DNA of 64,000 nucleotides from Haloterrigena salifodinae (GCF_003977755.1 NZ_RQWN01000001.1:1070995-1134994), one strand, 5' to 3'; positions 54,491 through 63,998 are shown, numbered from the stretch's first letter. Notes: a model not told the origin generated them from the letters alone. Program-made: numbers and translations.

Positions 54491-55747
54491 TCAGGGCTTG
54501 CGGATGACCGTCTCAGTGGCCTGCTCCACGGGGAACGGGCCGTCGTGGCCGGTCTCCCACTCCGCGTCGGTAACGAGCGCGTCCTCGAGCGCGGCCCGCA
54601 GCGCCGACTCGTCGTAGTCGGTGCCGATGAAGACGAGTTCGGTCCGCCGGTCGCCGTGCTCGTCGTGCCACTCGAGGTCGGGGCGGTTCGATCGATACAT
54701 GTCGCGCTCGATCTCGGGCAGACTCGCGATCCAGGGGCCCTGCGCGGTGGCCCTGATCGAGGGGCCGGCCTGAGCGATTGCAACGCGCATCTCGTTGTCG
54801 GCGATCCAGGCGGTTCCCTTCGCGCGGACGATCGACTGCGGCAGGTCCCGGAGGACGGCGACGAACCGCTCGGGGTGGAACGGGCGACGCCGTCGGTAGA
54901 CGAACGACGAGACGCCGTAGACCTCGTCGGGATGGTGGTGGCTGCCGTGGTCGTCGCCGTGCTGTTCGCTCTCCTCGTGCTCGCGGTCGGTGCCGCCCTC
55001 GGCGGCCTCCAGCGCGCGCTTCCAGCCCGGGAGGTCGTTCACCCGGTCGGGTTCGAACCGATCCGCGCCGAGCAGCCGATCGGGATCGACCGCGGAGAAC
55101 TCGGTGTGGATCGTCTCGGCGTCGGGCTGGAGCGCGGCGACGAGGTCCGCGGCCTCCTCGAGTTCCGCCTCGCTACACAGGTCGGCCTTGTTGAGCAGGA
55201 CCACGTTCGAGACCTCGACCTGCTCGACGAGCAGGTCCGACAGCGGCCGGTCGTCCTCGTCGCCGCGCCGTTCGGGCGTCCCCTCACCGGCGAACGCCTC
55301 GAGGAATGCGGGCGTGTCGAGGACGGTCACGAGCGTATCGACGTCGTAGCGAGCGGCGACCCGGGACTCGATCGTGAACAGCCGCGCCACCGGCGCGGGC
55401 TCGGAGATGCCCGAGGACTCGACGACGAGGTGGTCGAACGAGCGGTCGCGAGCCAGCCTGACCACGGCGGTCTCGAGGTCGTCCTGGAGCTCACAGCAGA
55501 TACAGCCGTTCGAGAGCTCCGCGACGCCGTCGTCGAGTTCGAGTTCCGAGCCCTCGGCGACGAGTTCGGCGTCGACGTTGACCTCGCCCATGTCGTTAAC
55601 CAGTACCGCCAGCGTCCGCTCGCCGGCGTTCGAGAGCAGGTGGTTGAGCAGGGTCGTCTTGCCGGCGCCGAGGCTTCCGGAGAGGATGGTTACGGAAATC
55701 CGATCGTCGGCGTCCGCGGCCGCGTCCGTCTCCGTGTTCCGCTTCAT
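54491..55747 (-). CDS. COG0523 (CobW/P47K) family GTP-binding metallochaperone
   Basis: 418 residues. Walker A is VTILSGSLGAGKTTLLNHLL; the family hallmark C-x-C-C is in SNGCICCELQDDL; the guanine specificity block is VLLNKADLCSE. A His/Asp/Glu-rich loop (EQHGDDHGSHHHPDE, residues ~265-280) is the metal-handling insertion, and a CobW C-terminal domain follows. COG0523 proteins deliver zinc or other metals with GTP. The start is the ATG at 55747 (MKRNTETDA); an ATG eight codons upstream is possible. Confidence 0.88.
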   Translation of the reverse strand: MKRNTETDAAADADDRISVTILSGSLGAGKTTLLNHLLSNAGERTLAVLVNDMGEVNVDAELVAEGSELELDDGVAELSNGCICCELQDDLETAVVRLARDRSFDHLVVESSGISEPAPVARLFTIESRVAARYDVDTLVTVLDTPAFLEAFAGEGTPERRGDEDDRPLSDLLVEQVEVSNVVLLNKADLCSEAELEEAADLVAALQPDAETIHTEFSAVDPDRLLGADRFEPDRVNDLPGWKRALEAAEGGTDREHEESEQHGDDHGSHHHPDEVYGVSSFVYRRRRPFHPERFVAVLRDLPQSIVRAKGTAWIADNEMRVAIAQAGPSIRATAQGPWIASLPEIERDMYRSNRPDLEWHDEHGDRRTELVFIGTDYDESALRAALEDALVTDAEWETGHDGPFPVEQATETVIRKP

Positions 55748-55821
55748 ATCCGAATACTGGGAGCGGAGCATCTTGAAAGCGAGCCACGACAGTTTTCACC
55801 GTTCGATACGGACGTACGCGC

Positions 55822-56118
55822 ATGGACCTGGCCGATCGGATCGAATCGTTCCGGGAGACGCTCGAGGAGTGGCTGCGAGGGCTCTATCACGGGATGATCA
55901 CGCATCCGGCCTACGAGAAGATCGAAAAGGAAGCCGAAGACGCCGAGGACGCGTTCATGCTGGCGTGTTTCCCGGACGCCTTCGGCATCCCGTCGCCGGT
56001 CTCGTACTACACCGCCGAACTGCTTCCCTACCTCGAGGACGAGTTCGAGGGGTGGGAACGGCGACTGTGGGACCGCGGAACGTACCTCGAACGCAAGGGT
56101 CAGCAGTACCACTTCTAA
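55822..56118 (+). CDS. Conserved archaeal protein upstream of ArsA/Get3-like ATPase
   Basis: 98 residues, soluble: DLADRIESFRETLEEWLRG, then HPAYEKIEKEAEDAEDAFML and YYTAELLPYLEDEFEGWERR. It is mostly helical and acidic. Its stop shares one base with the start of the ATPase gene, so the two are translationally coupled and may work together. Function unknown. Confidence 0.72.
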   Translation: MDLADRIESFRETLEEWLRGLYHGMITHPAYEKIEKEAEDAEDAFMLACFPDAFGIPSPVSYYTAELLPYLEDEFEGWERRLWDRGTYLERKGQQYHF

Positions 56119-57092
56119 TGGAACCGTTCGTCTTCTTCGGCGGCAAGGGCGGCGTCGGCAAAACGACCGTCTCCTGTGCCTACGGGCTCGAGTGCGCCCG
56201 CGACGGCCACCGGACGCTGGTCGTCTCGACCGACCCGGCCCACTCCGTTACGGACGTCTTCGACCAGTCCTTCGACGACTCCCCGCGGCCGGTCGAGGGG
56301 ATCGACGGCCTCGACGCGATGCAGATCGACCCCGAGGACGAGGTGACCCGTCATCTGGACGAGATCCGCCAGAACCTCTCGGAACAGGTATCGGCGTCGA
56401 TGGTCAACGAAATCAACCGCCAACTCGAGATGGCCCACGGGACGCCGGGGGCCTATGAGTCGGCGCTGTTCGACCGGTTCGTCGACGTGATGCGCAACGC
56501 GGAGGCGTACGACCGAGTCGTCTTCGACACCGCGCCCTCGGGGAGTACGCTACGGCTGCTCGGGCTTCCCGACCTGCTCGAGGGGTGGATCGACCGCCTG
56601 ATGTACAAACGCCGGACGAGCATCGACCTCTTCGAGAAAGCCGCCGTCGGTAACAACGAACCGCGGCGCGTGATGGACGGCGACCCGGTTCTCGAGCGAC
56701 TGCAGGAGCGCAAGCAGTTCTTCGAGTTCGCCGGCTCCGCGCTCCACGACGACGCCGCGTTCTTCCTCGTCATGAACCCGGACGAACTGTCACTGAACGA
56801 GACCCGCAGATCGATCGACGACCTCCGGGAGAAGGGGTTCGACGTCCGCGGACTGGTCGCTAACAAACTCACGCCGTCGCCCGACCCCGACGAGAACGGT
56901 CGCGGCGCGCGCTACCTCCGCGAGCGCGTCGCGACCGAACGAGAGCGCCTCGAGACGATCCGCTCCGAGTTCGAACCGCCGCTGGTCGCCGAAATCGGCT
57001 GGCGGAGCGCGGAGGTCAAGGGCGACCTGCTAGCGGACGTCGCCGCCGAACTCGACGTCGAGACGGCGGTCGAGCCGCCGACGCACGTGTAG
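56118..57092 (+). CDS. ArsA/Get3-type ATPase (single domain)
   Basis: 324 residues with one ATPase unit. It has the deviant P-loop FFGGKGGVGKTTVSCA, switch I VSTDPAHSVTDVF, switch II VVFDTAPSGSTLRLLGLPDLL and VANKLTPSPD. There is no C-x-x-C dimerisation pair and no tandem second half as in bacterial ArsA. Roles known for the family are arsenite-pump energising and tail-anchored protein targeting; without an ars operon around, Get3-like targeting is the better guess. It follows the 98-residue gene with a one-base overlap. Confidence 0.87.
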   Translation: MEPFVFFGGKGGVGKTTVSCAYGLECARDGHRTLVVSTDPAHSVTDVFDQSFDDSPRPVEGIDGLDAMQIDPEDEVTRHLDEIRQNLSEQVSASMVNEINRQLEMAHGTPGAYESALFDRFVDVMRNAEAYDRVVFDTAPSGSTLRLLGLPDLLEGWIDRLMYKRRTSIDLFEKAAVGNNEPRRVMDGDPVLERLQERKQFFEFAGSALHDDAAFFLVMNPDELSLNETRRSIDDLREKGFDVRGLVANKLTPSPDPDENGRGARYLRERVATERERLETIRSEFEPPLVAEIGWRSAEVKGDLLADVAAELDVETAVEPPTHV

Positions 57093-57235
57093 CGGAGTCG
57101 AGCGGGGCACGGGCTCGGTTCGATCGGGCGAGCCGAATCGATGCGCTCATCTGTACCACGGACTTGCTACGTCCACGCATACCACTTCGCCCTCGGACAG
57201 AAACCCGTTTAGGCGGGCCGCTCCACGGACGGATA

Positions 57236-58435
57236 ATGAGTACGAGTTACCGGATCGGACTCGTCGGCAAACCCTCCGTCGGCAAGTCCTCCTTCTTCAA
57301 TGCAGCCACGATGAACGACGTGCCCGAGGGCGCGTACCCGTTCACGACCATCGACCCCAGCGTGGGCGAGGCCTACGTCCGCGTCGACTGTGCGGCTCCC
57401 GAGTTCGACGAGACGTGTACCCCCAACGTCGGCTACTGCGGCCACGGGACCCGGTTCGTCCCGACGAAACTCGTCGACGTCGCCGGCCTCATCCCCGGCG
57501 CCCACGAGGGCGCGGGGCTGGGCAACCAGTTCCTCAGCGACCTGAACGAAACCGACGTGCTCGTCCACGTCGTCGACTTCTCGGGGCAGACCGACCTCGA
57601 GGGCGAACCCACCGAAGACCACGATCCCCGGAAGGACATCGCCTTCCTCGAGGAGGAACTCGACCAGTGGTATCTCGACGTCTTGGAGAAGGGAATCAAT
57701 CGGTACGAGTCGGGCTACACGACCGAGGACGACGCCATCGAAGAGGAGCTCGCCGAGCAGATGAGCGCGTTCAAGACCAACGAGGACGAGATCAAGCGCC
57801 TGATTCGGCGGACGGACGTCGGCTTCGATCCCGAGGAGTGGGACGACGAGGACAGACTCGAGCTCGCCCGCGAGATCCGCACGGAGACCAAGCCGATGGT
57901 CATCGCGGCGAACAAGATGGACACGCCCGAGGCACAGGAAAACTACGAGGAGATCGCGAACGACCCCGAGTACGAACACCTGACGATCGTCCCCTGCAGC
58001 GCCCACGCCGAGAAGGCCCTGAAATCGGCCGACAAGGCCGACGTCGTCGATTACCGTCCCGGCGACGCCGACTTCGAGATCACGGGCGATATTTCGGGCG
58101 ACCAGGAGCAGGGCTTAGAGCAGATCCGAGACTTCCTCTCCGAGTACGGCGCGACGGGCGTCCAGGCGGCCCTCGAGACCGCGCTGTTCGACGTGCTCGG
58201 CGTCGTGCCGGTGTTCCCCGGCGGCGCGAACGGGCTGGGCAACGAGCGCGGCGAGGTGCTGCCCGACTGCTACCTGATCCCGCCGAACTCGACGGCCGAG
58301 GACTTCGCGTACAGCCTCCACTCCGACATCGGCGACGGCTTCCTGCACGCCATCGACTGCCGGACGAACCGCCAGCTCGGCAAGGACTACGAAGTCGAGT
58401 CCCGCGACGTGATCGAGGTCATCACGACGAACTGA
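57236..58435 (+). CDS. ychF: OBG-family GTPase/ATPase (YchF type)
   Basis: 399 residues, the archaeal length. G1 is IGLVGKPSVGKSSFFNAAT, G3 is LVDVAGLIPGAHEGAGLG, and the G4-equivalent VIAANKMD is NKxD. The C-terminal TGS-like region shows VVPVFPGGANGLGNERGEVL and ENFAYSLHSDIG-type residues (AEDFAYSLHSDIGDGF). It is a ribosome-associated translation factor. ATG at 57236 preferred; the frame is open 24 codons earlier. Confidence 0.93.
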   Translation: MSTSYRIGLVGKPSVGKSSFFNAATMNDVPEGAYPFTTIDPSVGEAYVRVDCAAPEFDETCTPNVGYCGHGTRFVPTKLVDVAGLIPGAHEGAGLGNQFLSDLNETDVLVHVVDFSGQTDLEGEPTEDHDPRKDIAFLEEELDQWYLDVLEKGINRYESGYTTEDDAIEEELAEQMSAFKTNEDEIKRLIRRTDVGFDPEEWDDEDRLELAREIRTETKPMVIAANKMDTPEAQENYEEIANDPEYEHLTIVPCSAHAEKALKSADKADVVDYRPGDADFEITGDISGDQEQGLEQIRDFLSEYGATGVQAALETALFDVLGVVPVFPGGANGLGNERGEVLPDCYLIPPNSTAEDFAYSLHSDIGDGFLHAIDCRTNRQLGKDYEVESRDVIEVITTN

Positions 58436-58757
58436 GCGCCCGGTCGGCGCCTCGAAACGATGCGGTCCGCTTTTTGCTGTGAGACGAACGGTACGCCGAT
58501 GATTCGTGACGAGGGCCGTCTCCGTTCGGCGGCTCGCCGCGATCCGTTCGCGTCCGTCGCCAGCGGCCGGTAGCCCGGGACTGCGACACGATACCTATCT
58601 TTACATTCGTTTTTACACTACTATATAGTTGCGAAGAATACAGTTCTGCCCGTCGTGCATCGGATAGTTTCACTACTCGATTGCTGATTGGAAAGCGTAC
58701 CGTTGTATTTTGGGGAAAATATGATCCCAAGGTGCGAGTACTGCAAAATCGTGATTT
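58436..58757. other. Non-coding gap with a promoter-like AT-rich segment
   Basis: No gene is visible. An AT-rich stretch (58598-58640, CTACTATATAGTTGCG) and TTGTATTTTGGGGAAAATATG near 58700 could hold the promoter of the Lrp-type regulator at 58758. Confidence 0.5.
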
Positions 58758-59231
58758 ATGGAGTTAGATGACGTGAGCAAGGGGGTTCTGTACGTACTGC
58801 AACATAACTCTCGGCAAATCACGACGCGCGAGATGGCGGATCAAATCGGCGTGTCGGCTAGCACGGTTCGGAATCGCATCGAGCGGCTGGAAGACGAGGG
58901 CGTCATCAGGGGCTACTATCCGGAAATCGACTACGATAACGCGGGGCTCCAGTTACACGTGCTCTTCGTCTGCGGCGCTCCCGGCGTCGAACGGAACGCG
59001 CTCGCCGAAACAGCCAGAAACGTAAGCGGCGTCGTGAGCGTTCAGGAAGTCCTCGACGGAGCGGAGAACGTTCGGATCGAAGCCGTCGGGACGGATACCG
59101 ACGACATCGCTCGCGTCGGCGACGAGTTGAGCGCGATCGGCCTCTCGATCGCCAACTCGAAGGTGTTCAAGAGTTCGCACAGACAGCCGTTCGATCACTT
59201 CGGCGAACAACTCGTCGACGAACCGGAATGA
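58758..59231 (+). CDS. Lrp/AsnC-family transcriptional regulator
   Basis: 157 residues. N-terminal HTH: ITTREMADQIGVSASTVRNR, then IERLEDEGVIRGYYPEIDYD. The C-terminal RAM-like sensor domain (LQLHVLFVCGAPGVERNAL; SGVVSVQEVLDGAENVRIEA) is complete. The ligand is unknown. It overlaps the following HalOD1 gene by ATGA, so it probably responds together with that signalling protein. Confidence 0.87.
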   Translation: MELDDVSKGVLYVLQHNSRQITTREMADQIGVSASTVRNRIERLEDEGVIRGYYPEIDYDNAGLQLHVLFVCGAPGVERNALAETARNVSGVVSVQEVLDGAENVRIEAVGTDTDDIARVGDELSAIGLSIANSKVFKSSHRQPFDHFGEQLVDEPE

Positions 59232-59563
59232 CGGGGGGAACGCCTGACGCCATCGAGACGCTCGAGTACGAGCCGAAAACGGACACCTATCGGATCGCCT
59301 ACGACGCGCGGACGACGCCGCCGAGCCTCGCCGTCGTCTCGGCGCTCGACTCCCTCTCCGACGGCGGATTCGACGCGCCGCTGTACGACGTGATCGATCC
59401 CGATGCGCTCGACCGGCTCCTGTCGCCGTCCGAGTCCGCCGAGACCACGGATCGGCGCTCGGTTTCGTTCGCCGCTCGCGGGTTTCGAATCACCCTTTCC
59501 AGTCGCGGGTACCTCGAGGTGCGATCGGACCACGACGGGGACGGGGCGGAGGGATCCGAATGA
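59228..59563 (+). CDS. HalOD1 output-domain protein
   Basis: 111 residues, a stand-alone HalOD1 domain: YRIAYDARTTPPSLAVVSAL, then PLYDVIDPDALDRLL and RGFRITLSSRGYLEV. HalOD1 is a small haloarchaeal domain found at the ends of signalling proteins and alone. Coupled to the upstream Lrp-type regulator by ATGA. Confidence 0.82.
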   Translation: MTGGTPDAIETLEYEPKTDTYRIAYDARTTPPSLAVVSALDSLSDGGFDAPLYDVIDPDALDRLLSPSESAETTDRRSVSFAARGFRITLSSRGYLEVRSDHDGDGAEGSE

Positions 59564-59854
59564 CCACCGACCGGTGGATGCGACGTCGATCCGCGACGAC
59601 GCACTCCGTTCGAGTCGGGTGCCGACGCCGGTGGAGCGGACGTCCCGACCGTCTGAGAGACGGCGCGTGGCGTAGCGGAATCTCGTAGCGGATCGGGGCC
59701 GGATGCCACGGGTTCGTGAATCGTCGCGTTCCGTCGGACGGTCGATTCGATCACCCCGACGGGAGAACGCCGCGAGAGATATCGTTATTGTCCCAACACT
59801 AACCTAATACAATAAAGTTTAGGTCAGTCCGATTCGGCTACTCGAGTGAGCAGT

Positions 59855-60436
59855 ATGTCAGTTACAGACCGCCCCGTTCATCCGCCGAACGCCTCCGCCA
59901 GCGATCCCGGTGAATCGGACGCCGAAGCGTCCGCAGCCCTCTCCCCCGACGAAACGTTCCACATCCTCCAGACCTTCCGACGGCGGGAGTCGATCCGATA
60001 CCTGCTGCGAGAGGACGGTCCCGTCAAGATGCGCGACGTCGCCGAACATGTCGCCGCGCGGGAACACGAGACGACCGTGGCCGAGCTCACCTCCGCGCAA
60101 CGCCAGCGCGTCTACATCCCGCTCTACCAGTCACACCTGCCGAAACTCGACACGGCCGGCGTCATCGAGTACGACAAGCCGCGCGGAATCGTGCGGCCGA
60201 CCGAGCGACTCGAGTCGTTTCGCCCGTATCTCGAGGCGGCAGCGGCCCCGACGAACGCAGAGCCCGATCGAGCGGACCGCGAGGCGTCCCCGAACGGACA
60301 GCGTCGGTCCGTCGCAGCGCTCGGAGCGATCGTCGCCCTTCTGCTCGCGATCGCGGCGGAAGCGCTGCAGATCTCCGGAGTGGTCTTCGGAGCGGCGATC
60401 GTCGCGCTCGTCCTCGTTGCGGTGGCGGTGTTCTGA
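59855..60436 (+). CDS. DUF7344 winged-helix protein with two C-terminal membrane spans
   Basis: 193 residues. The N-terminal DUF7344-type HTH is clear: DETFHILQTFRRRESIRYLL, MRDVAEHVAAREHETTVAEL and the YIPLYQSHLPKLDTAGVIEY block. The C-terminus has two hydrophobic stretches (SVAALGAIVALLLAIAAEAL, VVFGAAIVALVLVAVAVF), so it is probably a membrane-tethered regulator. TATA-like AATACAATAAAG at ~59805 lies upstream. The ATG at 59855 is preferred to a GTG three codons earlier. Confidence 0.85.
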   Translation: MSVTDRPVHPPNASASDPGESDAEASAALSPDETFHILQTFRRRESIRYLLREDGPVKMRDVAEHVAAREHETTVAELTSAQRQRVYIPLYQSHLPKLDTAGVIEYDKPRGIVRPTERLESFRPYLEAAAAPTNAEPDRADREASPNGQRRSVAALGAIVALLLAIAAEALQISGVVFGAAIVALVLVAVAVF

Positions 60437-60941
60437 ACCGACCGCGAATCGACCGCTCTGCTACGAACCGTTTGCCGCCGTCAGGCGAGACGCTGGACCG
60501 CGTCGCGAGGAAACTCGAGAGGCGCTCACTCCGGCCGTCCAGCGAGCGGGTTCACAACGGTCGTGGCCGTGCTGGTGCGCCGACGACTTCGACAGTTGAA
60601 TGGCTGCCCAACAGTTACGGGCGTCGATGTGAAACGACAGGGCGCGCGCTTCCAGCGCCGGTCTGCGGTCCCACCCGCTCAGACGGAGTCACGGCTCACC
60701 GGCGTCGTTGTGCCGTGAAAACGGGAGCGGGTGGTGTGTCTTGCTGCGACGCAGCTCCCGTGGTGGACGGTCGCCACTGGACGCTAATAATGGCATCGGC
60801 TCGAGACGAACGGGCGAGTCTGGACGGCGCCGATCCGACGGCTCTCGGCCCTCGACCTCGGGTCACACCACGCCTCGGCACTTCGACTCGGGCGACACTC
60901 CGCCGCCGCCGGAGACTCGATCGGACGACTGCGCCCGCGAC
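60437..60941. other. Non-coding region of about 500 bases
   Basis: I see no supportable gene: the open frames here are Arg/Ser/Pro-rich and lack haloarchaeal codon pattern. A stem TCACGGC/GCCGTGA at ~60690-60719 is the only clear structure. Confidence 0.5.
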
Positions 60942-61349
60942 TCACTCGAATGCGTCTGCGAGTTCCTCGAGCAGCCGCGAGCACTCGCCCTTGCGCTTCC
61001 AGGCGGCGATCCGGTCGCCGAAGGGCAGCGGGGCCGACAGCGAGACCGACGAGCGGATCGCGACCCGAGTGCCGCCGGCGGCGTCCTCGAGTTCGATCCA
61101 CGTTTCCATGTGGGAGAACGGGCCCTGCTCGCCCTCCTGCGTGTAGTAGATCGCGCCGTCTCGGTCCTCGAACCGCAGCGGGAGGGCCATCCCGGGGCCG
61201 CTGGCGAGGACGATCACCGCGTCGTCCCGGTCCTCGACCGCCTTGACGTCGAAACTTCCCTCGGCGCGAACGATCGTCGGCGGATCGAGCCACTCCGAGA
61301 GCTCCGCGGGCGTCGCGTCGACGACTCGAGACACCGTCACCTCGCGCAT
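60942..61349 (-). CDS. SRPBCC-family (START-like) small protein
   Basis: 135 residues: MREVTVSRVVDATPAELSEW, VRAEGSFDVKAVEDRDDAV, FSHMETWIELEDAAGGTRVA and the C-terminal helix RIAAWKRKGECSRLLEELAD. This is the polyketide-cyclase/START helix-grip layout that binds hydrophobic ligands. The ATG at 61349 is preferred to one nine codons upstream. It diverges from the spermidine-synthase-like gene. Confidence 0.82.
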   Translation of the reverse strand: MREVTVSRVVDATPAELSEWLDPPTIVRAEGSFDVKAVEDRDDAVIVLASGPGMALPLRFEDRDGAIYYTQEGEQGPFSHMETWIELEDAAGGTRVAIRSSVSLSAPLPFGDRIAAWKRKGECSRLLEELADAFE

Positions 61350-61488
61350 ACCCGCCACGTTCGCGTCGACCGGCATAAATTCCGGTGACGACGGCGGCGT
61401 TCCGATGCGGCCCTGAGACAGCCTCGACGACCCCGGGGTCGTCGTCGAGGCGACAAGTTCTCGTCATCGGGCCCCAATATTGAAACGA

Positions 61489-63144
61489 ATGACTGCGCGG
61501 ACCGCGCTCTCTTATCGACCCGCGAACCCCGAACTCGCCGTCTTCGTCTCGGGAATCACGAGCATGGGGATCGAAGTTCTCGCCCTCCGGATCGTCGCGC
61601 CGCAGTTCGGGAGCCACATCTACACCGTCGGCGGCATCATGACGGTCTGTCTCGCGGCCCTGAGCCTGGGCTACTGGCAGGGCGGCAAGCGAGCGACCGA
61701 CGCGACCAACCGGGAGATGACCTGGCTGTTGCTCGGGACGGCGGTCTACATGGCGGTCGTCATCTACGCCAGCGACATACTGTTGAGCCAGACCGCCGCG
61801 CTGGCGTTGCCGGCGCGGTACGCCGCCCTCCCGTCCTCGATCATCCTGTTCGGCCCGCCGACTTACCTACTCGGTTTCATCAGCCCCTACGCGGCCGAAC
61901 TCTCCAGAAAGGAGGGCACCGGCGAAGCATCGGGGCACGTCTACGCGCTAGGGACGATCGGCAGCATCCTCGGCTCGGCCGCGACGACGTTCGTCCTCAT
62001 CCCCGCGCTGACCGTCGACACCATCGGTCTCGTCTTCGGCATCACCCTCGTCGCGACGGCGGTGGCTATCGAGGCGCCGTCGCTGCCCCAGAAGCCGACC
62101 TTCGCGAGCGTCGGCATCGCGGTCCTGCTCGTCGTCGCGACCGGCGCCGGGCCGGTCGCGTTCGACCACCGCGGCGACGTCGTCTACCACACTCAGACCG
62201 CCTACCAGGAACTCGAGGTCGTCGACGACGGCGACGTTCGGACGATGTACTTAGACGGCGCCCTCCACAGCGCGATGGACCTAGAGGAACCCAAGCGCCA
62301 CGTCTTCGAGTACACGAAGTACTTCCACCTGCCGATGCTGCTGACCGATGACGTCGAGGACGTCGATAACGTGCTGTTCATCGGCGGGGGCGGGTACACC
62401 GGGCCGAAGGACTTCGAGCAGCGCTACGACGTCGACGTGGACGTCGTCGAGATCGACCCACAGGTGACCGATGCCGCCGAGGAGTACTTCGGCCTCGAGC
62501 ACGGCGAGAACATGACGAGCCACACCATCGACGGCAAGCAGTACCTCCAGAACACCGACGAGACCTACGACGTGATCGTCCTTGACGCCTACAAAAAGGA
62601 TCAGGTCCCCTTCCACCTGACCACCGTCGAGTTCATGGAACTCGCCTCCGACCGGCTGGCCGACGACGGAGTCTTCCACGCCAACGTCATCGCCGCGCCG
62701 AGCGGCGCCGCTGGAGAGTTCTACCGCGCCCAGTGGAAGACGATGGACGAGGCCTTCGGCGGCACGTACGCGTTCCGGACCTCGAACACGAACGAGATCC
62801 AGAACATCGAAATCGCGGCGACCAACGCCGAGACCGACTTCTCTGAGTCGGACCTCGCCGAGCGAAACGACGAACGCGACCTCGGCATCGATCTCGCCGA
62901 CGAGGTCGACAACTACATGGGCGAGCCGGACACCTCGGACGCACCCGTCCTCCGGGACGACCGCGGCGAGGTCGACAGCCTGCTCGATCCGATGCTCGGC
63001 CAGCGCTACGTCATCGAGGAAACCGAGGACAACTCGAGCGCCAGCGGCGACGGCGGTGACCCGGCCGCCCCCGCGGTCGCGCTCGGTACGGCCCCGCTCG
63101 TGATCGCGGCCGCTCCGAAGAAGCGAACGCCGGTCGAACGGTAA
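61489..63144 (+). CDS. Spermidine-synthase-like protein with N-terminal membrane domain
   Basis: 551 residues. The first ~220 residues have six or seven hydrophobic spans (ELAVFVSGITSMGIEVLALR, IMTVCLAALSLGYWQG, FGPPTYLLGFISPYAAELSR). The rest is a methyltransferase-fold spermidine-synthase domain: VLFIGGGGYTGPKDF, VVEIDPQVTDAAEEYF, YDVIVLDAYKKDQVPFHLTT. A ~100-residue acidic tail follows. Such fusions are common in archaea and bacteria; aminopropyl transfer is not proved. TTG start at 61480 is also possible. Confidence 0.85.
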   Translation: MTARTALSYRPANPELAVFVSGITSMGIEVLALRIVAPQFGSHIYTVGGIMTVCLAALSLGYWQGGKRATDATNREMTWLLLGTAVYMAVVIYASDILLSQTAALALPARYAALPSSIILFGPPTYLLGFISPYAAELSRKEGTGEASGHVYALGTIGSILGSAATTFVLIPALTVDTIGLVFGITLVATAVAIEAPSLPQKPTFASVGIAVLLVVATGAGPVAFDHRGDVVYHTQTAYQELEVVDDGDVRTMYLDGALHSAMDLEEPKRHVFEYTKYFHLPMLLTDDVEDVDNVLFIGGGGYTGPKDFEQRYDVDVDVVEIDPQVTDAAEEYFGLEHGENMTSHTIDGKQYLQNTDETYDVIVLDAYKKDQVPFHLTTVEFMELASDRLADDGVFHANVIAAPSGAAGEFYRAQWKTMDEAFGGTYAFRTSNTNEIQNIEIAATNAETDFSESDLAERNDERDLGIDLADEVDNYMGEPDTSDAPVLRDDRGEVDSLLDPMLGQRYVIEETEDNSSASGDGGDPAAPAVALGTAPLVIAAAPKKRTPVER

Positions 63145-63155
63145 CTACCTGTTCC

Positions 63156-63998
63156 TCACTCCGGCCGCTGATAGTCCGGATCGAACAGCTGCGCCGAGCC
63201 AGGCTCCGGGTCGCCCTCGGTGAGGTTGTACCGCGAGAAGTCCTCGATCCCCGCTTCGTACAGCAATTCTTCGTCGTAGACGGCGTTCCCGGTGAACGAG
63301 GCCGGATCCCGGGAGAGGATCTCGAGGACCGTATCGGCGACGATCTCCGGACTGCGCCAGTCGTCTTCGGTCCCCATCCCGAAGTGTCGGGTCGCGCGCG
63401 TATCGATCGCCGTGACGGGCCAGAAGGTGTTACAGCCGACGTCGTCGGCCGCGAGTTCGCTCGCCATCGAGAGCGTGAGGAAGGTCATACCGAGTTTCGA
63501 CCACGCGTAGGGCGCCAGGTCCGGCGCGCGATCGATCGTCACCGGCGGCGCGTTCGTGAGCAGCCACGAGTCGTCGGCCTCCCGGAGGTGGTCCGCGAAC
63601 GCCCGCGAGACGAGATACGTCCCGCGCGCGTTGACGTCGGTCAGGAGGTCGAACCGCTTCGGCGGGAGCTCCGCGACGGCCGCGAACTGGATCGCGCTCG
63701 CGTTGTTGACGACGATCTCGACGGTTCCGAACTCGTCGATGGCCCGCTCCGCGGCCGCCTCGACGGCCGCCTCGTTGCGGACGTCCAATCGGATCGGCAG
63801 CGCCTCGACGCCGCGCTCCCGCACCTCGCGGGCCGTCCGTTCGATCGTTCCCTCGAGGTCGCTGTCCGCGTAGTCGTCGTCCTCCTCGCTCGTTTTGCCG
63901 GTCGAGACGATGTTACAGCCCTGCTCGGCCAGTGCGAGCGCGATCGCCTTGCCGATGCCGCGGGTCGTGCCCGTGATGAACGCCGTCTTGCCGGAGAG
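63156..63998 (-). CDS. SDR-family oxidoreductase (HSDL2-like), cut by window end
   Basis: About 281 residues visible; the 5' end lies beyond the window. The cofactor motif is FITGTTRGIGKAIALALAE, followed by VNNASAIQ (NNAG-like) and the active-site Y-x-x-x-K as YAWSK. The usual catalytic Ser 13-14 residues before Tyr appears as Ala in LTNAPPVTID, where HSDL2-type proteins have a Ser-Pro-Pro. NAD(P)-dependent oxidation or reduction of an unknown substrate. Confidence 0.87.
   Translation of the reverse strand, partial: LSGKTAFITGTTRGIGKAIALALAEQGCNIVSTGKTSEEDDDYADSDLEGTIERTAREVRERGVEALPIRLDVRNEAAVEAAAERAIDEFGTVEIVVNNASAIQFAAVAELPPKRFDLLTDVNARGTYLVSRAFADHLREADDSWLLTNAPPVTIDRAPDLAPYAWSKLGMTFLTLSMASELAADDVGCNTFWPVTAIDTRATRHFGMGTEDDWRSPEIVADTVLEILSRDPASFTGNAVYDEELLYEAGIEDFSRYNLTEGDPEPGSAQLFDPDYQRPE

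Noticed and set aside
59560-59688. 42-codon open frame overlapping the HalOD1 stop by ATGA
   Set aside because: The product is about one-quarter Arg with no haloarchaeal acidic bias; the ATGA overlap is likely chance.
60472-61388. Plus-strand open frames around 60.5-61.4 kb
   Set aside because: Arg/Ser-rich, partly antisense to the SRPBCC gene and without any recognisable domain.
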